From the NCBI GenBank assembly GCA_910588205.1, contig CAJUQK010000014.1, positions 1 to 57,009 of the forward strand: DNA of 57,009 nt. Direction: 5' to 3'. The notes beneath the pieces were generated by a model that was given only the letters and a program-made list of their open reading frames with translations, had not been told where the DNA came from and searched no databases. This stretch comes from an uncultured Eggerthellaceae bacterium (GTDB lineage Bacteria > Actinomycetota > Coriobacteriia > Coriobacteriales > Eggerthellaceae). The translations under genes and the position numbers were made by a program. Shown here piece by piece: positions 7,247 to 14,851 of this stretch. The first letter of the stretch is position 1. Each line of letters begins with the position of its first letter.

Positions 7247-8852
7247 TGCTACGAACCGGGTGCGCGTGCGCTTCGCCCCTTCGCCTACGGGCATGCTTCA
7301 CCTGGGGGGAGCGCGCACCGCTATCTATAACTGGGCCTTCGCCCGCGCTCAGGGGGGAGACTTCATCCTTCGCATTGAAGATACAGACCCTGAGCGTTCC
7401 ACCGAGGAGAACACTCAGATCATCCTGCGCGCGCTCCGCTGGCTGGGGCTTGATTGGGACGAGGGGCCCGAAGTGGGAGGTGCGGCCGGTCCGTACTTCC
7501 AGACGCAGCGCATGGGCACCTATGAGGCAGCCCTTGAGCGGCTCGTCCAGGCGAAGGCGACCTATCCCTGTTTCTGCACCAAGGAGCGCTTGGAAGAGTG
7601 CCGTAAGGCGGCGGAGCAGACGGAAGGGGGCTATGCGGGCTACGACGGTCACTGCCGAGATATCCCTGAGGACGAAGCTCAGGAGCGCATCGCGGCGGGC
7701 GAGCCCCACGTCTGGCGGTTGCGGGTGCCGAAGGATCACGGCCCCATCACGTTCGCAGATGCGGTCTACGGTGAGGTGTCCTTCCCGGCCGAAGTGATGG
7801 ATGATCTCATCCTCATTCGCTCTGACGGTACGCCTACCTACAACTTCGCCGTGGTCTGTGATGATGCGAACATGGGCATCACCCATGTCATCCGCGGAGA
7901 CGATCACCTCTCCAACACCCCACGCCAGATCCTCATCTATGAGGCGTTGGGTTACGAGGTCCCCACCTTCGCCCACCTGCCCATGATCCTCGGTCCTGAT
8001 GGCAAGAAGCTCTCCAAGCGCCATGGGGCCACGAACGTGGAGGATTACCGCGACCGCGGCTTCGCCCCTGATGCCATGGTGAACTACCTGGCGCTTTTGG
8101 GATGGTCGCTGGACGGTGAGACCACGGTCATTCCGCGGGAGGTGCTGACCCGAGAGTTCTCGCTCGCGCGCATCTCCAAGAAGGATGCCGTCTTCGATGA
8201 AGAGAAGCTCACCTGGCTGGATGGCGTCTACATCCGCGATATGAGCATGGGCGAATGGCTCTCCCTGGCAACCCCCTGGCTTGCCTACGCCCATTTCCTG
8301 GGCAGTCAGGTGACAGGCGGCGCTTCGATGGTCCCCAGCCTGGATAAGGACCAGCAGCGCCAGCGCATCCAACAGATGGTGGCTCCCTGGGCCGAGGTGC
8401 CCGAAGAGGAGTGGCAGGGGCTGGTGGCCGATGTCTCCGCCCGGCATTCCTGGTATGAGCAGCTCTATCCGCTCATCATCGAGAGGCAGACCACCTTCAA
8501 CGAGCTGCCCGACAAGCTAGCCTACTTCTTCTGGGGCGCCAACGTGGGCTTGGATGAGAAGAGCGTGGCGAAGGTGCTCAAGAAAGAGGGTGCGCGCGCA
8601 GATGAGGCCCTTGCCATCTGCCGGGATGTGCTGGCGAATGGATCCATCCCCTGGGAGGCGGATGCCCTGCAAGAGGAATGTCGAGCCCGGGGAGATGCGG
8701 CTGAACTCAAGCCGAAGCTCCTCTTCCAGCCGTTGCGCGTGGCGGTTTGCGGGAACATGGTGTCACCGCCCCTGTTCGAGTCCATCGAACTGCTCCCGCG
8801 CGAAGATGTCTTGGCCCGCATAGACGTTACTTTGGAAGCGGTGTTCTCATAG
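7239..8852 (+). CDS. gltX: glutamyl-tRNA synthetase
   Basis: This class I synthetase charges tRNA-Glu with glutamate, and in organisms lacking GlnRS also tRNA-Gln for later amidation. The 537-residue sequence opens with RVRFAPSPTGMLHLGGART, carrying the HIGH-like motif as HLGG near residue 21. The KMSKS-like motif KKLSKRHG lies near 256, and FILRIEDTDPERS is the usual substrate loop. It is somewhat longer than typical bacterial GluRS (about 470-500 residues), with extra sequence in the C-terminal anticodon-binding half. GGAAGGAG at 7222-7229 is well placed for the ATG. It overlaps mfd by 8 bases and is followed by convergent hairpins. Confidence 0.96.
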   Translation: MTDATNRVRVRFAPSPTGMLHLGGARTAIYNWAFARAQGGDFILRIEDTDPERSTEENTQIILRALRWLGLDWDEGPEVGGAAGPYFQTQRMGTYEAALERLVQAKATYPCFCTKERLEECRKAAEQTEGGYAGYDGHCRDIPEDEAQERIAAGEPHVWRLRVPKDHGPITFADAVYGEVSFPAEVMDDLILIRSDGTPTYNFAVVCDDANMGITHVIRGDDHLSNTPRQILIYEALGYEVPTFAHLPMILGPDGKKLSKRHGATNVEDYRDRGFAPDAMVNYLALLGWSLDGETTVIPREVLTREFSLARISKKDAVFDEEKLTWLDGVYIRDMSMGEWLSLATPWLAYAHFLGSQVTGGASMVPSLDKDQQRQRIQQMVAPWAEVPEEEWQGLVADVSARHSWYEQLYPLIIERQTTFNELPDKLAYFFWGANVGLDEKSVAKVLKKEGARADEALAICRDVLANGSIPWEADALQEECRARGDAAELKPKLLFQPLRVAVCGNMVSPPLFESIELLPREDVLARIDVTLEAVFS

Positions 8853-8914
8853 GCTTGTCTCAAAGGCCGCATGGCTGCCAGCCCTGCGGCTTCCGCTTCA
8901 TCTTACGCGCCTTG

Positions 8915-8939
8915 GCCCGCACCTGCGGGCTTCGGCCTT
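8915..8939. terminator. possible bidirectional terminator between convergent genes
   Basis: GCCCGCA-CC-TGCGGGC (8915-8930) forms a short tight stem followed by a T-containing run, just before the end of the opposing gene. A second, longer hairpin (CCGCA...TGCGG, about 8865-8892) precedes it. Together they separate gltX from the - strand gene. Confidence 0.4.
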
Positions 8940-9806
8940 TTAGGCTTGCTGGCCTGCGGGGACGAAGGTCTCTGCTGCGTTCGGCTTCCTCTTGCGTACG
9001 ATCAGATATCCGATGACGATGGATGCCACCGCTGTAATGCAGCTCGCACTCAGCCACCAGAGCCCCATTCCCATCCAGAACCCCTGGGGGTACATCTGGA
9101 TGAGCAGGCTGTCTGCGGGGAACGTCCAGGTTCCCTCGGAGAAGAAGAGCCCATGGAGGACGGCGAAGAAGCCATCGAAGCCGAAGGCTGCCCAGAGTCC
9201 TACGAGGGCGAAGAGGCCCAGGGTGGCACAGCCTGCTATCAAAAGCGACCAGCCTGCGGGCTTCGCGCCGAACATATAGACGAGCCCCATCAGGCAGAAA
9301 GCGGCGATGAGGGTGATGCCCAGAAGCGGCATCCGCAAAGAGGAGATGACCTCGTTCACATCATCCAGGTGGCTTAGGGCTTCGCTGGAGAGGGCATACT
9401 GGGGACCTGCTTGGGAGAGCTCCTCCATGGTCACCAGGGGTGATACGTCAGCCTCGTCCAGGGCCTGGCAGGCTTCGACGCTCCAACGATCAGCGGTGGG
9501 GGAGCCAGCATCAGAGGAGGTGTGGGCGGCATCCACCACCTCAGCGGCGAGCGCTTCGTGGGCTCCTTCAAGGCCAGCGGATCCCCGATCATAGTCTTCC
9601 ACGGTGTAATCCCGTGTTTCCAAAGCCAGTTCCATAAGGGCATCATGGGTATAGGGTGAGCTGTTGAAGTTGCTGTGCTCATTCGCGAGATTGCGGGTGA
9701 TCTGAGGAAATCCGGCACAGATGGCGAATCCGATGGCCACATAGGTGGATAGAAGGGCCAGAACGGCTAGAGCGGCCAGGAACTTGCGTTGGAACGCCTT
9801 GGTCAT
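8940..9806 (-). CDS. DUF1461/Lit-like integral membrane protein
   Basis: The 288-residue protein has an N-terminal membrane span (residues 10-32), a long outside loop (about 33-155), then spans near 158-180, 185-208 and 245-270. Two signatures fit the TIGR01906/DUF1461 group: SSEALSHLDDVNEVI (His146), matching the family's reE-HM-DVk segment, and LHGLFFSEGTWTF...IQMYP (His218), matching its FHxxFF...WlF segment. This group includes Lit, which moves an acyl chain within lipoproteins to give the N-acyl, lyso form. Retention of both histidines supports an active enzyme, but a Lit role here is inference. The gene is transcribed alone, divergent from the ATP-grasp gene. Confidence 0.7.
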   Translation of the reverse strand: MTKAFQRKFLAALAVLALLSTYVAIGFAICAGFPQITRNLANEHSNFNSSPYTHDALMELALETRDYTVEDYDRGSAGLEGAHEALAAEVVDAAHTSSDAGSPTADRWSVEACQALDEADVSPLVTMEELSQAGPQYALSSEALSHLDDVNEVISSLRMPLLGITLIAAFCLMGLVYMFGAKPAGWSLLIAGCATLGLFALVGLWAAFGFDGFFAVLHGLFFSEGTWTFPADSLLIQMYPQGFWMGMGLWWLSASCITAVASIVIGYLIVRKRKPNAAETFVPAGQQA

Positions 9807-9887
9807 AGGAGGGGGTCCTCTCGTCGGTGATAGGTATACACTATATTAGAAGGTCAGTCGTAGAGTGGCGGGAAGGGACAAGGGCAC

Positions 9888-11237
9888 ATGGGAATGGGCA
9901 TGCATGACCTCAGGGAAGAGTACATAGACATCGTCAAGTCACTGGAAGGGGATATTCCGGGGAGGCAACAGGCCTTGGAGCGGATAGCCGACTCCGACAT
10001 CCAGGCCTATGGCGCTCCAGTGGAGTTCTCTTATATCCCCTATGTATTCTCCCCGGAAGACGTCGCTTTCCTTGAAGAGGTCTCGTCCACCACCCACCGT
10101 ATCTTAGGCAAGGTGATCCGCCGCTTCTTGGATGTTCCTGCCTATCGAGAGCTCTTCCATTTCTCTCCGGAGGTCTTGGATCTCATCCTCATGCCTTGTC
10201 CCTATGAGGAGCTATTGCCCTTGGCTCGTTTCGACATCTTCTTGGATGATCGGGACTTGAGCTATAAGTTCTGCGAATTCAATACGGACGGTTCGGGGGC
10301 TATGTCGCGAGATAGGGAATGCGGAGGCGCCCTCATGGAAGGGGAGGCGTTCCGTCGGTTCTCCCAGCTGCACCCCTTAGAGCAGTTCGACCTGTTCGAC
10401 TCATGGGTCAAGGCGTTCATGGATACCTATCGCTCCTGCGATCGCTTCCCGGAGGTGCCCACCGTGGCTGTCACGGATTTCGCGGAGAGCGGTGTCATGA
10501 GCGATTTCGTACGCTTCATCGCTGCCTTCGAGAGGGCGGGTATCCCGGCGCGATTCGTGGACGTCCGCAGCTTCACCTATGACGGTGAGCATCTCATAGA
10601 TCCGTCAGATGGCACCGTCATCAACGCCATCTACCGACGCTCGGTCACCTCCGAGATGCTCCAGCATCCTGGAGAGTGCGAAGCATTCATCCAGGCTACG
10701 CGGGATATGAATGTCTGCACCATCGGGCATTTCCGTACTACGGTGGTCCATTCAAAGATGGTCTCTGTGGTCCTTCATGACGAGGCCACACTGGCTTTCT
10801 TGACCGAAGAGGAACGCGCCTTCGTCAAGGCCCACGTGCCCCGCACCTATCGGCTGCGCGATGATGCCCCGATATCCGCCCAAGCCATCAAGGCCGATAA
10901 GGATCAGTGGATCCTCAAGCCTGAGGATGATTACGGTGCCCATGGTGTCTTTGCGGGCATCGACGCTAGCGAAGAGGAGTGGGCACGCATCGTGGATGAG
11001 CACTGGAACAGCGGCTATATCGTCCAAGAATACTATCTGCCCCATCTGATCCGCCTGATGCCTACGCGCGTGGGAGCTGATGGGGATGCGATGCGCGTGG
11101 AAGACTGGCATACTATGCCAGGGCTCTATACCTACAACGGTGCCCTTGCTGGGGTGTATTCCCGGGAGGGCCGCGAAGGGGTCATCGCTTTGGATCATGG
11201 CGGTCTGATATCCCCGAGCTTCCGCGTGCGCTCCTAG
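9888..11237 (+). CDS. circularly permuted ATP-grasp family protein
   Basis: The 449-residue cytoplasmic protein resembles the circularly permuted ATP-grasp proteins related to glutathionylspermidine synthase, which join a carboxylate to an amine at the cost of ATP. The visible ATP-grasp features are CEFNTDGSGAMSRDRE (about 130-145), the acidic substrate/metal region, and WILKPEDDYGAHGVFAG (about 341-357), the lysine and glycine-rich nucleotide loop. The C-terminus carries VQEYYLP and a Gly-rich end. The start has GGGAAGGGA upstream; ATGs at 9894 and 9900 are alternatives. Partners often found with these proteins (alpha-E domain, transglutaminase-like) are absent here, so the substrate cannot be guessed. 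Confidence 0.75.
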   Translation: MGMGMHDLREEYIDIVKSLEGDIPGRQQALERIADSDIQAYGAPVEFSYIPYVFSPEDVAFLEEVSSTTHRILGKVIRRFLDVPAYRELFHFSPEVLDLILMPCPYEELLPLARFDIFLDDRDLSYKFCEFNTDGSGAMSRDRECGGALMEGEAFRRFSQLHPLEQFDLFDSWVKAFMDTYRSCDRFPEVPTVAVTDFAESGVMSDFVRFIAAFERAGIPARFVDVRSFTYDGEHLIDPSDGTVINAIYRRSVTSEMLQHPGECEAFIQATRDMNVCTIGHFRTTVVHSKMVSVVLHDEATLAFLTEEERAFVKAHVPRTYRLRDDAPISAQAIKADKDQWILKPEDDYGAHGVFAGIDASEEEWARIVDEHWNSGYIVQEYYLPHLIRLMPTRVGADGDAMRVEDWHTMPGLYTYNGALAGVYSREGREGVIALDHGGLISPSFRVRS

Positions 11238-11298
11238 AGGCTTGGGCTCGAAGGCACGGCGGTAGGGTGGGGTCGGTCCCGCTCGCCTTTGACCATGC

Positions 11299-11327
11299 TT
11301 GCAAAAGGGCGAGCGAGCAAGTATGAT
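11299..11327 (+). promoter_or_regulatory. promoter of the rpsP-khpA-rimM-trmD operon
   Basis: TTGCAA (11299-11304), 17 bases, TATGAT (11322-11327) is a good sigma-70/SigA-type promoter 47 bases before the rpsP start. The -35 box lies inside the loop of an imperfect inverted repeat (GCTCGCC...GGGCGAGC, 11281-11313). Confidence 0.65.
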
Positions 11328-11373
11328 TGGGAACTGCTGTTTTTCTATCTGCACGAAGAAGGAGTACTTCTAC

Positions 11374-11616
11374 ATGGTTAAGATTCGTCTTGCGAGGCAC
11401 GGCGCGAAGAAGCGCCCGTACTACAGGGTCGTCGTCTCTGATTCCCGCTGCCCCCGTGATGGCAAGTTCATCGAACAGGTCGGCCGCTATAACCCTTGCT
11501 CCAATCCGAAGCTGATCGAGCTGGACATGGACAAGATCGATGCTTGGGTGGCGAAGGGTGCGCAGGTCTCTGACACCGTCTCCAGCCTCATGAAGCAGGT
11601 CAAAGAGAGCGCGTAA
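11374..11616 (+). CDS. rpsP: 30S ribosomal protein S16
   Basis: The 80-residue basic protein reads MVKIRLARHGAKKRPYYRVV, the invariant start of bS16, and continues with SRCPRDGKFIEQVGRYNP. It binds 16S rRNA early in 30S assembly. The ATG at 11374 is chosen because it gives the family N-terminus and has GAAGGAG nine bases upstream; the reading frame stays open further upstream but that part is not coding. It heads an operon with khpA, rimM and trmD, the usual bacterial order, behind the promoter at 11299-11327. Confidence 0.97.
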   Translation: MVKIRLARHGAKKRPYYRVVVSDSRCPRDGKFIEQVGRYNPCSNPKLIELDMDKIDAWVAKGAQVSDTVSSLMKQVKESA

Positions 11617-11622
11617 CCCATC

Positions 11623-11874
11623 ATGGACGCAACCGCTCAAGACCTCTGCACGCTGGTCGAATACATCGTCGTTCCCTTGGTGGACGATCCGGATGCTGTT
11701 CAGGTGACCTATGCTGACGAGGAAGGCCGTCCCACCATCGAGATCCGTGTGAACGAAGCCGACGCAGGCAAGGTCATCGGACGTCAGGGACGCGTCATCA
11801 AATCCATTCGCACGCTCACCCGGGCTGCCGCTTCGCGCAAGGGTGCCCATGTCGAGGTGGAGCTGATCGATTAG
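11623..11874 (+). CDS. khpA: KH-domain RNA-binding protein KhpA (YlqC family)
   Basis: This is an 83-residue single KH domain protein. The GxxG RNA-binding loop is GRQG at residues 53-56 within KVIGRQGRVIKSIRTL. KhpA pairs with KhpB/Jag in many Gram-positive bacteria and binds many cellular RNAs. It lies 6 bases after rpsP and its stop codon overlaps the GTG start of rimM (TAGTG). The upstream ribosome binding site is weak, so translation is probably coupled to rpsP. Confidence 0.93.
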   Translation: MDATAQDLCTLVEYIVVPLVDDPDAVQVTYADEEGRPTIEIRVNEADAGKVIGRQGRVIKSIRTLTRAAASRKGAHVEVELID

Positions 11875-12392
11875 TGCGAGGCTGGCATAGGGCAGCCTCT
11901 GTTGCTGGTACGAAGGGATTAGAGGGAAGGCTGAGGCTCATAGGGGCCTCAGCCTTCCTTGCGTCTGCTGCGCCTTCGCTTGAGGTTGCCTTCGTGCCGC
12001 CCCGAGATGATGCCCCTCGGTTCGCCCGCGTGCTCTCCTTCGAAGCCGAAGGGGAAGCGGGGTGCACGGCAACCTTCACAGGGGTTGATGACATCAATGG
12101 AGCGGAGCGGCTCATCGGTTGCACGTTGCTGGTGAAGGGCGAGGCGCCCCCGCCCATCCTTGGTTACGGCGCCTTCGCTCACCTTGTGGGCTTTGCGGTC
12201 ATGGATGAGGAAGCAGGGCTGGTGGGCATCGTGACGGATGTGAGCGAGGATAGGGTCCAGCCCCTCATCCATGTTGCGCGCCCGGTTTCAGGAGAAGCGC
12301 TCATCCCCTTCGTGGATGCCATCGTGAAAGAGGTGGATGAGGCTTCCCAGGTGATTCAAGTAACACTGCCCGTTGGATTGCTGGATATCTGA
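11874..12392 (+). CDS. rimM: ribosome maturation factor RimM
   Basis: RimM helps the 30S head mature around S19 and S13. The 172-residue protein has the N-terminal RimM beta-barrel (AASVAGTKGLEGRLRL; the family normally shows xxxGxxGlxGexkv) and the C-terminal PRC-barrel (about 95-170), ending IPFVDAIVKEVD...VTLPVGLLDI, which is the classic tail. The start is GTG at 11874, overlapping the khpA stop by one base, which indicates coupling. The gene is placed between khpA and trmD as in most bacteria. Confidence 0.93.
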   Translation: MRGWHRAASVAGTKGLEGRLRLIGASAFLASAAPSLEVAFVPPRDDAPRFARVLSFEAEGEAGCTATFTGVDDINGAERLIGCTLLVKGEAPPPILGYGAFAHLVGFAVMDEEAGLVGIVTDVSEDRVQPLIHVARPVSGEALIPFVDAIVKEVDEASQVIQVTLPVGLLDI

Positions 12393-12403
12393 GAGGGCGT
12401 CCC

Positions 12404-13123
12404 ATGCGAATAGACACCATCACCACATTCCCTGCTATGTATGACTCCGTCATGGGAGAGTCCATGATGAAGCGTGCCCAGGAGAAGGGGCTTCTGGATT
12501 TCCGCGCCCACGATCTCAGGGATTGGGCATCGGGGGTGCATAAGAAGACCGATGATTACCCCTATGGCGGCGGGTGTGGCTTGGTGATGATGTGCAATCC
12601 CATCTTCAAAGCCGTTGAGAGTGTCTTGGGGCTCAAGGAGGAATCCCTTCCTCTAGCTGCTCAGGAAAAGCCCCAGGATGCCAAGGTTATCTTCTTGGCC
12701 CCTCAAGGCCGACTCTTCACAGATGCCCTAGCCACTCAGCTCTCCGGTGAAGAGCGGCTCGTGTTCGTCTGCGGCCACTATGAGGGGATAGATGAGCGCG
12801 CCTACTGTTTGGCCGATGAGGTCATCTCCATCGGAAACTACGTGCTCACCAGCGGGGAATTGGCCTCTATGGTAGTGATAGATGCCGTGGTTCGGAAGAT
12901 CCCTGGTGTTCTGGGTGCCGAAGGGGGAGCTGAGAGCGAATCCTTCGCGGAGGGCCTCTTGGAGCACCCTCAATACACGAGGCCAGCGGAATACCGCGGC
13001 ATGGAGGTGCCAGAGGTGCTGCTCTCGGGTCATCATGCCCGTATCGAAGCCTGGCGGCAAGAGCAGTCCCTTGAGCGCACTCGGATCCTCCGCCCTGACC
13101 TGCTCGAAGGGCGGGATATCTAG
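12404..13123 (+). CDS. trmD: tRNA (guanine-N1-)-methyltransferase TrmD
   Basis: TrmD makes m1G37 next to the anticodon using S-adenosylmethionine, preventing frameshifts. The 239-residue protein carries the SPOUT/trefoil-knot motifs: DDYPYGGGCGLVMM near residues 48-61, VFVCGHYEGIDER near 121-133, the knot loop ISIGNYVLTSGELASM from about 141, and EHPQYTRPAEYRG. The knot loop normally reads SIGDYVLTGGE; here Asp is Asn145 and one Gly is Ser. The fold and the rest look intact, so the protein is probably active. It closes the rpsP operon, and the usual next gene rplS is 11.5 kb away. Confidence 0.95.
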   Translation: MRIDTITTFPAMYDSVMGESMMKRAQEKGLLDFRAHDLRDWASGVHKKTDDYPYGGGCGLVMMCNPIFKAVESVLGLKEESLPLAAQEKPQDAKVIFLAPQGRLFTDALATQLSGEERLVFVCGHYEGIDERAYCLADEVISIGNYVLTSGELASMVVIDAVVRKIPGVLGAEGGAESESFAEGLLEHPQYTRPAEYRGMEVPEVLLSGHHARIEAWRQEQSLERTRILRPDLLEGRDI

Positions 13124-13304
13124 CGGTGGTACCTTTTGCCGCCTTTGAGGCGCTTCAGCAGAGACATTCTTGAGGGTATTCATGCATTTGCCGTGTATGG
13201 GCGCTCAGGTGGGGTATCATGGCACGCGGCTGGATCTGAGGGCATCCTGTGCCCGATGACGGCCGTTTTTTACGTTTTGGGATGATCGACCTCTTGGAGG
13301 GCTG

Positions 13305-13874
13305 ATGTATTCAGGAGAGCATGCGGTGAAGAAGAAGGGCTTCCTACGCTCGGCCCTTTCCCTGTTGGTGACGGTGGTCTTGATCGTCTGCGCTGCGTGG
13401 GCGTTGCGTACCTTCGTCTTCCAGGCCTATGAGATTCCCTCTGGGTCCATGGAGGACACTATCATGACCGGGGATAACGTCTTCTCCGAGAAGATCACCT
13501 ACTACAGCTCTGATCCGAAGGTAGGGGATATCGTCACCTTCCAAGATCCTGAGATACCTTCTCGCACCCTCATCAAGCGCGTGGTAGCCACTGAGGGCCA
13601 GACCGTGCAGCTGATAGACGGGAAGGTCTACGTGGATGGCAAGGAATTAGATGAACCCTACACAGACGGGAAGGAATCCTGGCCGCTCGTCTCCTCCTTT
13701 GGCTCTCCGGTTGTCTATCCCTATACGGTGCCCAAGGGAGAGCTCTGGGTGATGGGAGATAATCGGACCAATTCGCAAGACTCTCGGTATTTCGGATCCA
13801 TTCCGGTGTCTTCGGTATCCGGGAAGGCCATCTTCAAATACTGGCCCCTTGACAGCATCGGGCCGTTGGAATGA
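13305..13874 (+). CDS. lepB: signal peptidase I
   Basis: This membrane protease cuts signal peptides from exported proteins. The 189-residue protein has one N-terminal span (about residues 15-38), then the S26 motifs: PSGSMEDTI with nucleophile Ser48, RTLIKRVVA with general base Lys91, and MGDNRTNSQDSR at 150-161. The short form with a single span is the Gram-positive type. A GTG at 13326 (MKKKGFL) is a possible alternative start. It lies 181 bases after trmD. That gap has no clear promoter, though TATCAT at 13215-13220 could be a -10 box. Confidence 0.95.
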   Translation: MYSGEHAVKKKGFLRSALSLLVTVVLIVCAAWALRTFVFQAYEIPSGSMEDTIMTGDNVFSEKITYYSSDPKVGDIVTFQDPEIPSRTLIKRVVATEGQTVQLIDGKVYVDGKELDEPYTDGKESWPLVSSFGSPVVYPYTVPKGELWVMGDNRTNSQDSRYFGSIPVSSVSGKAIFKYWPLDSIGPLE

Positions 13875-13924
13875 CGCGCGGATCCATCGCGCTTCCAAGA
13901 TAGCAACAAGGGAAAGGGGATCCA

Positions 13925-14851
13925 TTGGCTAGCAAGGCAGCGGTTGGAGAGACTCCAACCTTCCAAGAGGTCATCATGAGGCTCCAGGAGTTCTGGGCCT
14001 CGCAAGGGTGCGTCATCTTGCAGCCCTATGACAACGAAGTGGGGGCGGGTACCAACGCTCCGGCCACCACCTTGCGCTCATTGGGGCCGGACACCTGGCG
14101 CACCGCCTATGTGCAGGGTTGCCGTCGTCCTACGGATGGTCGCTATGGCGAGAATCCCAACCGGCTGCAGTTCTACTATCAATTCCAGGTGCTCATCAAG
14201 CCTTCGCCGGATGATATCCAGGAGGCCTACCTGGCATCTCTGCGGGCTATCGGCATAGATACCGATGCCCATGACGTGCGCTTCGTCGAGGATGACTGGG
14301 AGTCCCCCACCTTGGGTGCCTGGGGCCTGGGCTGGGAGGTCTGGATCGATGGCATGGAGGTGACCCAGTTCACCTACTTCCAGCAGGTGGGCGGCTTCGA
14401 ATGCAAGCCGGTCCCGGTGGAGATAGCCTATGGCTTAGAGCGCCTGACCATGTTCGTCCAGGGGGTGGATTCCGTCTACGACATCGTCTGGGCGAAGGGC
14501 CCTGACGGGGTCACATTCACCTACGGCGATGTGTACCTGGAGAACGAGCGTGAATACTCCCAGTACAACTTCGAGGTGGCTGATACGGATTTCCTGTTCA
14601 AGGAATTCGCAGACCGCGAAGACGAGTGCATGCGCACGTTGGAGGCAGGGTTGCCGCTTCCGGCCTACGATTCGGTCTTGAAGTGCTGCCACACCTTCAA
14701 CCTCCTCGATGCCCGGGGCGTCATCTCCGCCACCGAGCGCATGGGCTACATCCTGCGCGTTCGCACCTTGGCGAAGGCCTGCTGTGCCTCGTATATGGAG
14801 CAGGTCGTCGGCATCTCACCAAAGGCTGAGGCGAAGGAGGATGTGCGATGA
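13925..14851 (+). CDS. glyQ: glycyl-tRNA synthetase alpha subunit
   Basis: This is the alpha chain of the tetrameric bacterial GlyRS, holding the class II catalytic core. The 308-residue sequence includes TFQEVIMRLQEFWASQGC, QPYDNEVGAGTNAPAT and YVQGCRRPTDGRYGENPNR, all signature segments of the subunit. The start is TTG at 13925 with GGAAAGGGG upstream; no better start gives the conserved N-terminus. Its TGA overlaps the ATG of glyS (ATGA), so the two subunits are coupled. Confidence 0.97.
   Translation: MASKAAVGETPTFQEVIMRLQEFWASQGCVILQPYDNEVGAGTNAPATTLRSLGPDTWRTAYVQGCRRPTDGRYGENPNRLQFYYQFQVLIKPSPDDIQEAYLASLRAIGIDTDAHDVRFVEDDWESPTLGAWGLGWEVWIDGMEVTQFTYFQQVGGFECKPVPVEIAYGLERLTMFVQGVDSVYDIVWAKGPDGVTFTYGDVYLENEREYSQYNFEVADTDFLFKEFADREDECMRTLEAGLPLPAYDSVLKCCHTFNLLDARGVISATERMGYILRVRTLAKACCASYMEQVVGISPKAEAKEDVR

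Noticed and set aside
7209..8447. 412-codon open frame antisense to gltX
   Set aside because: Complete overlap with gltX, no ribosome binding site and no recognisable motif.
11281..11313. Terminator before rpsP
   Set aside because: The inverted repeat has no T-run and contains the -35 box of the promoter, so it is more likely part of the promoter region or chance.
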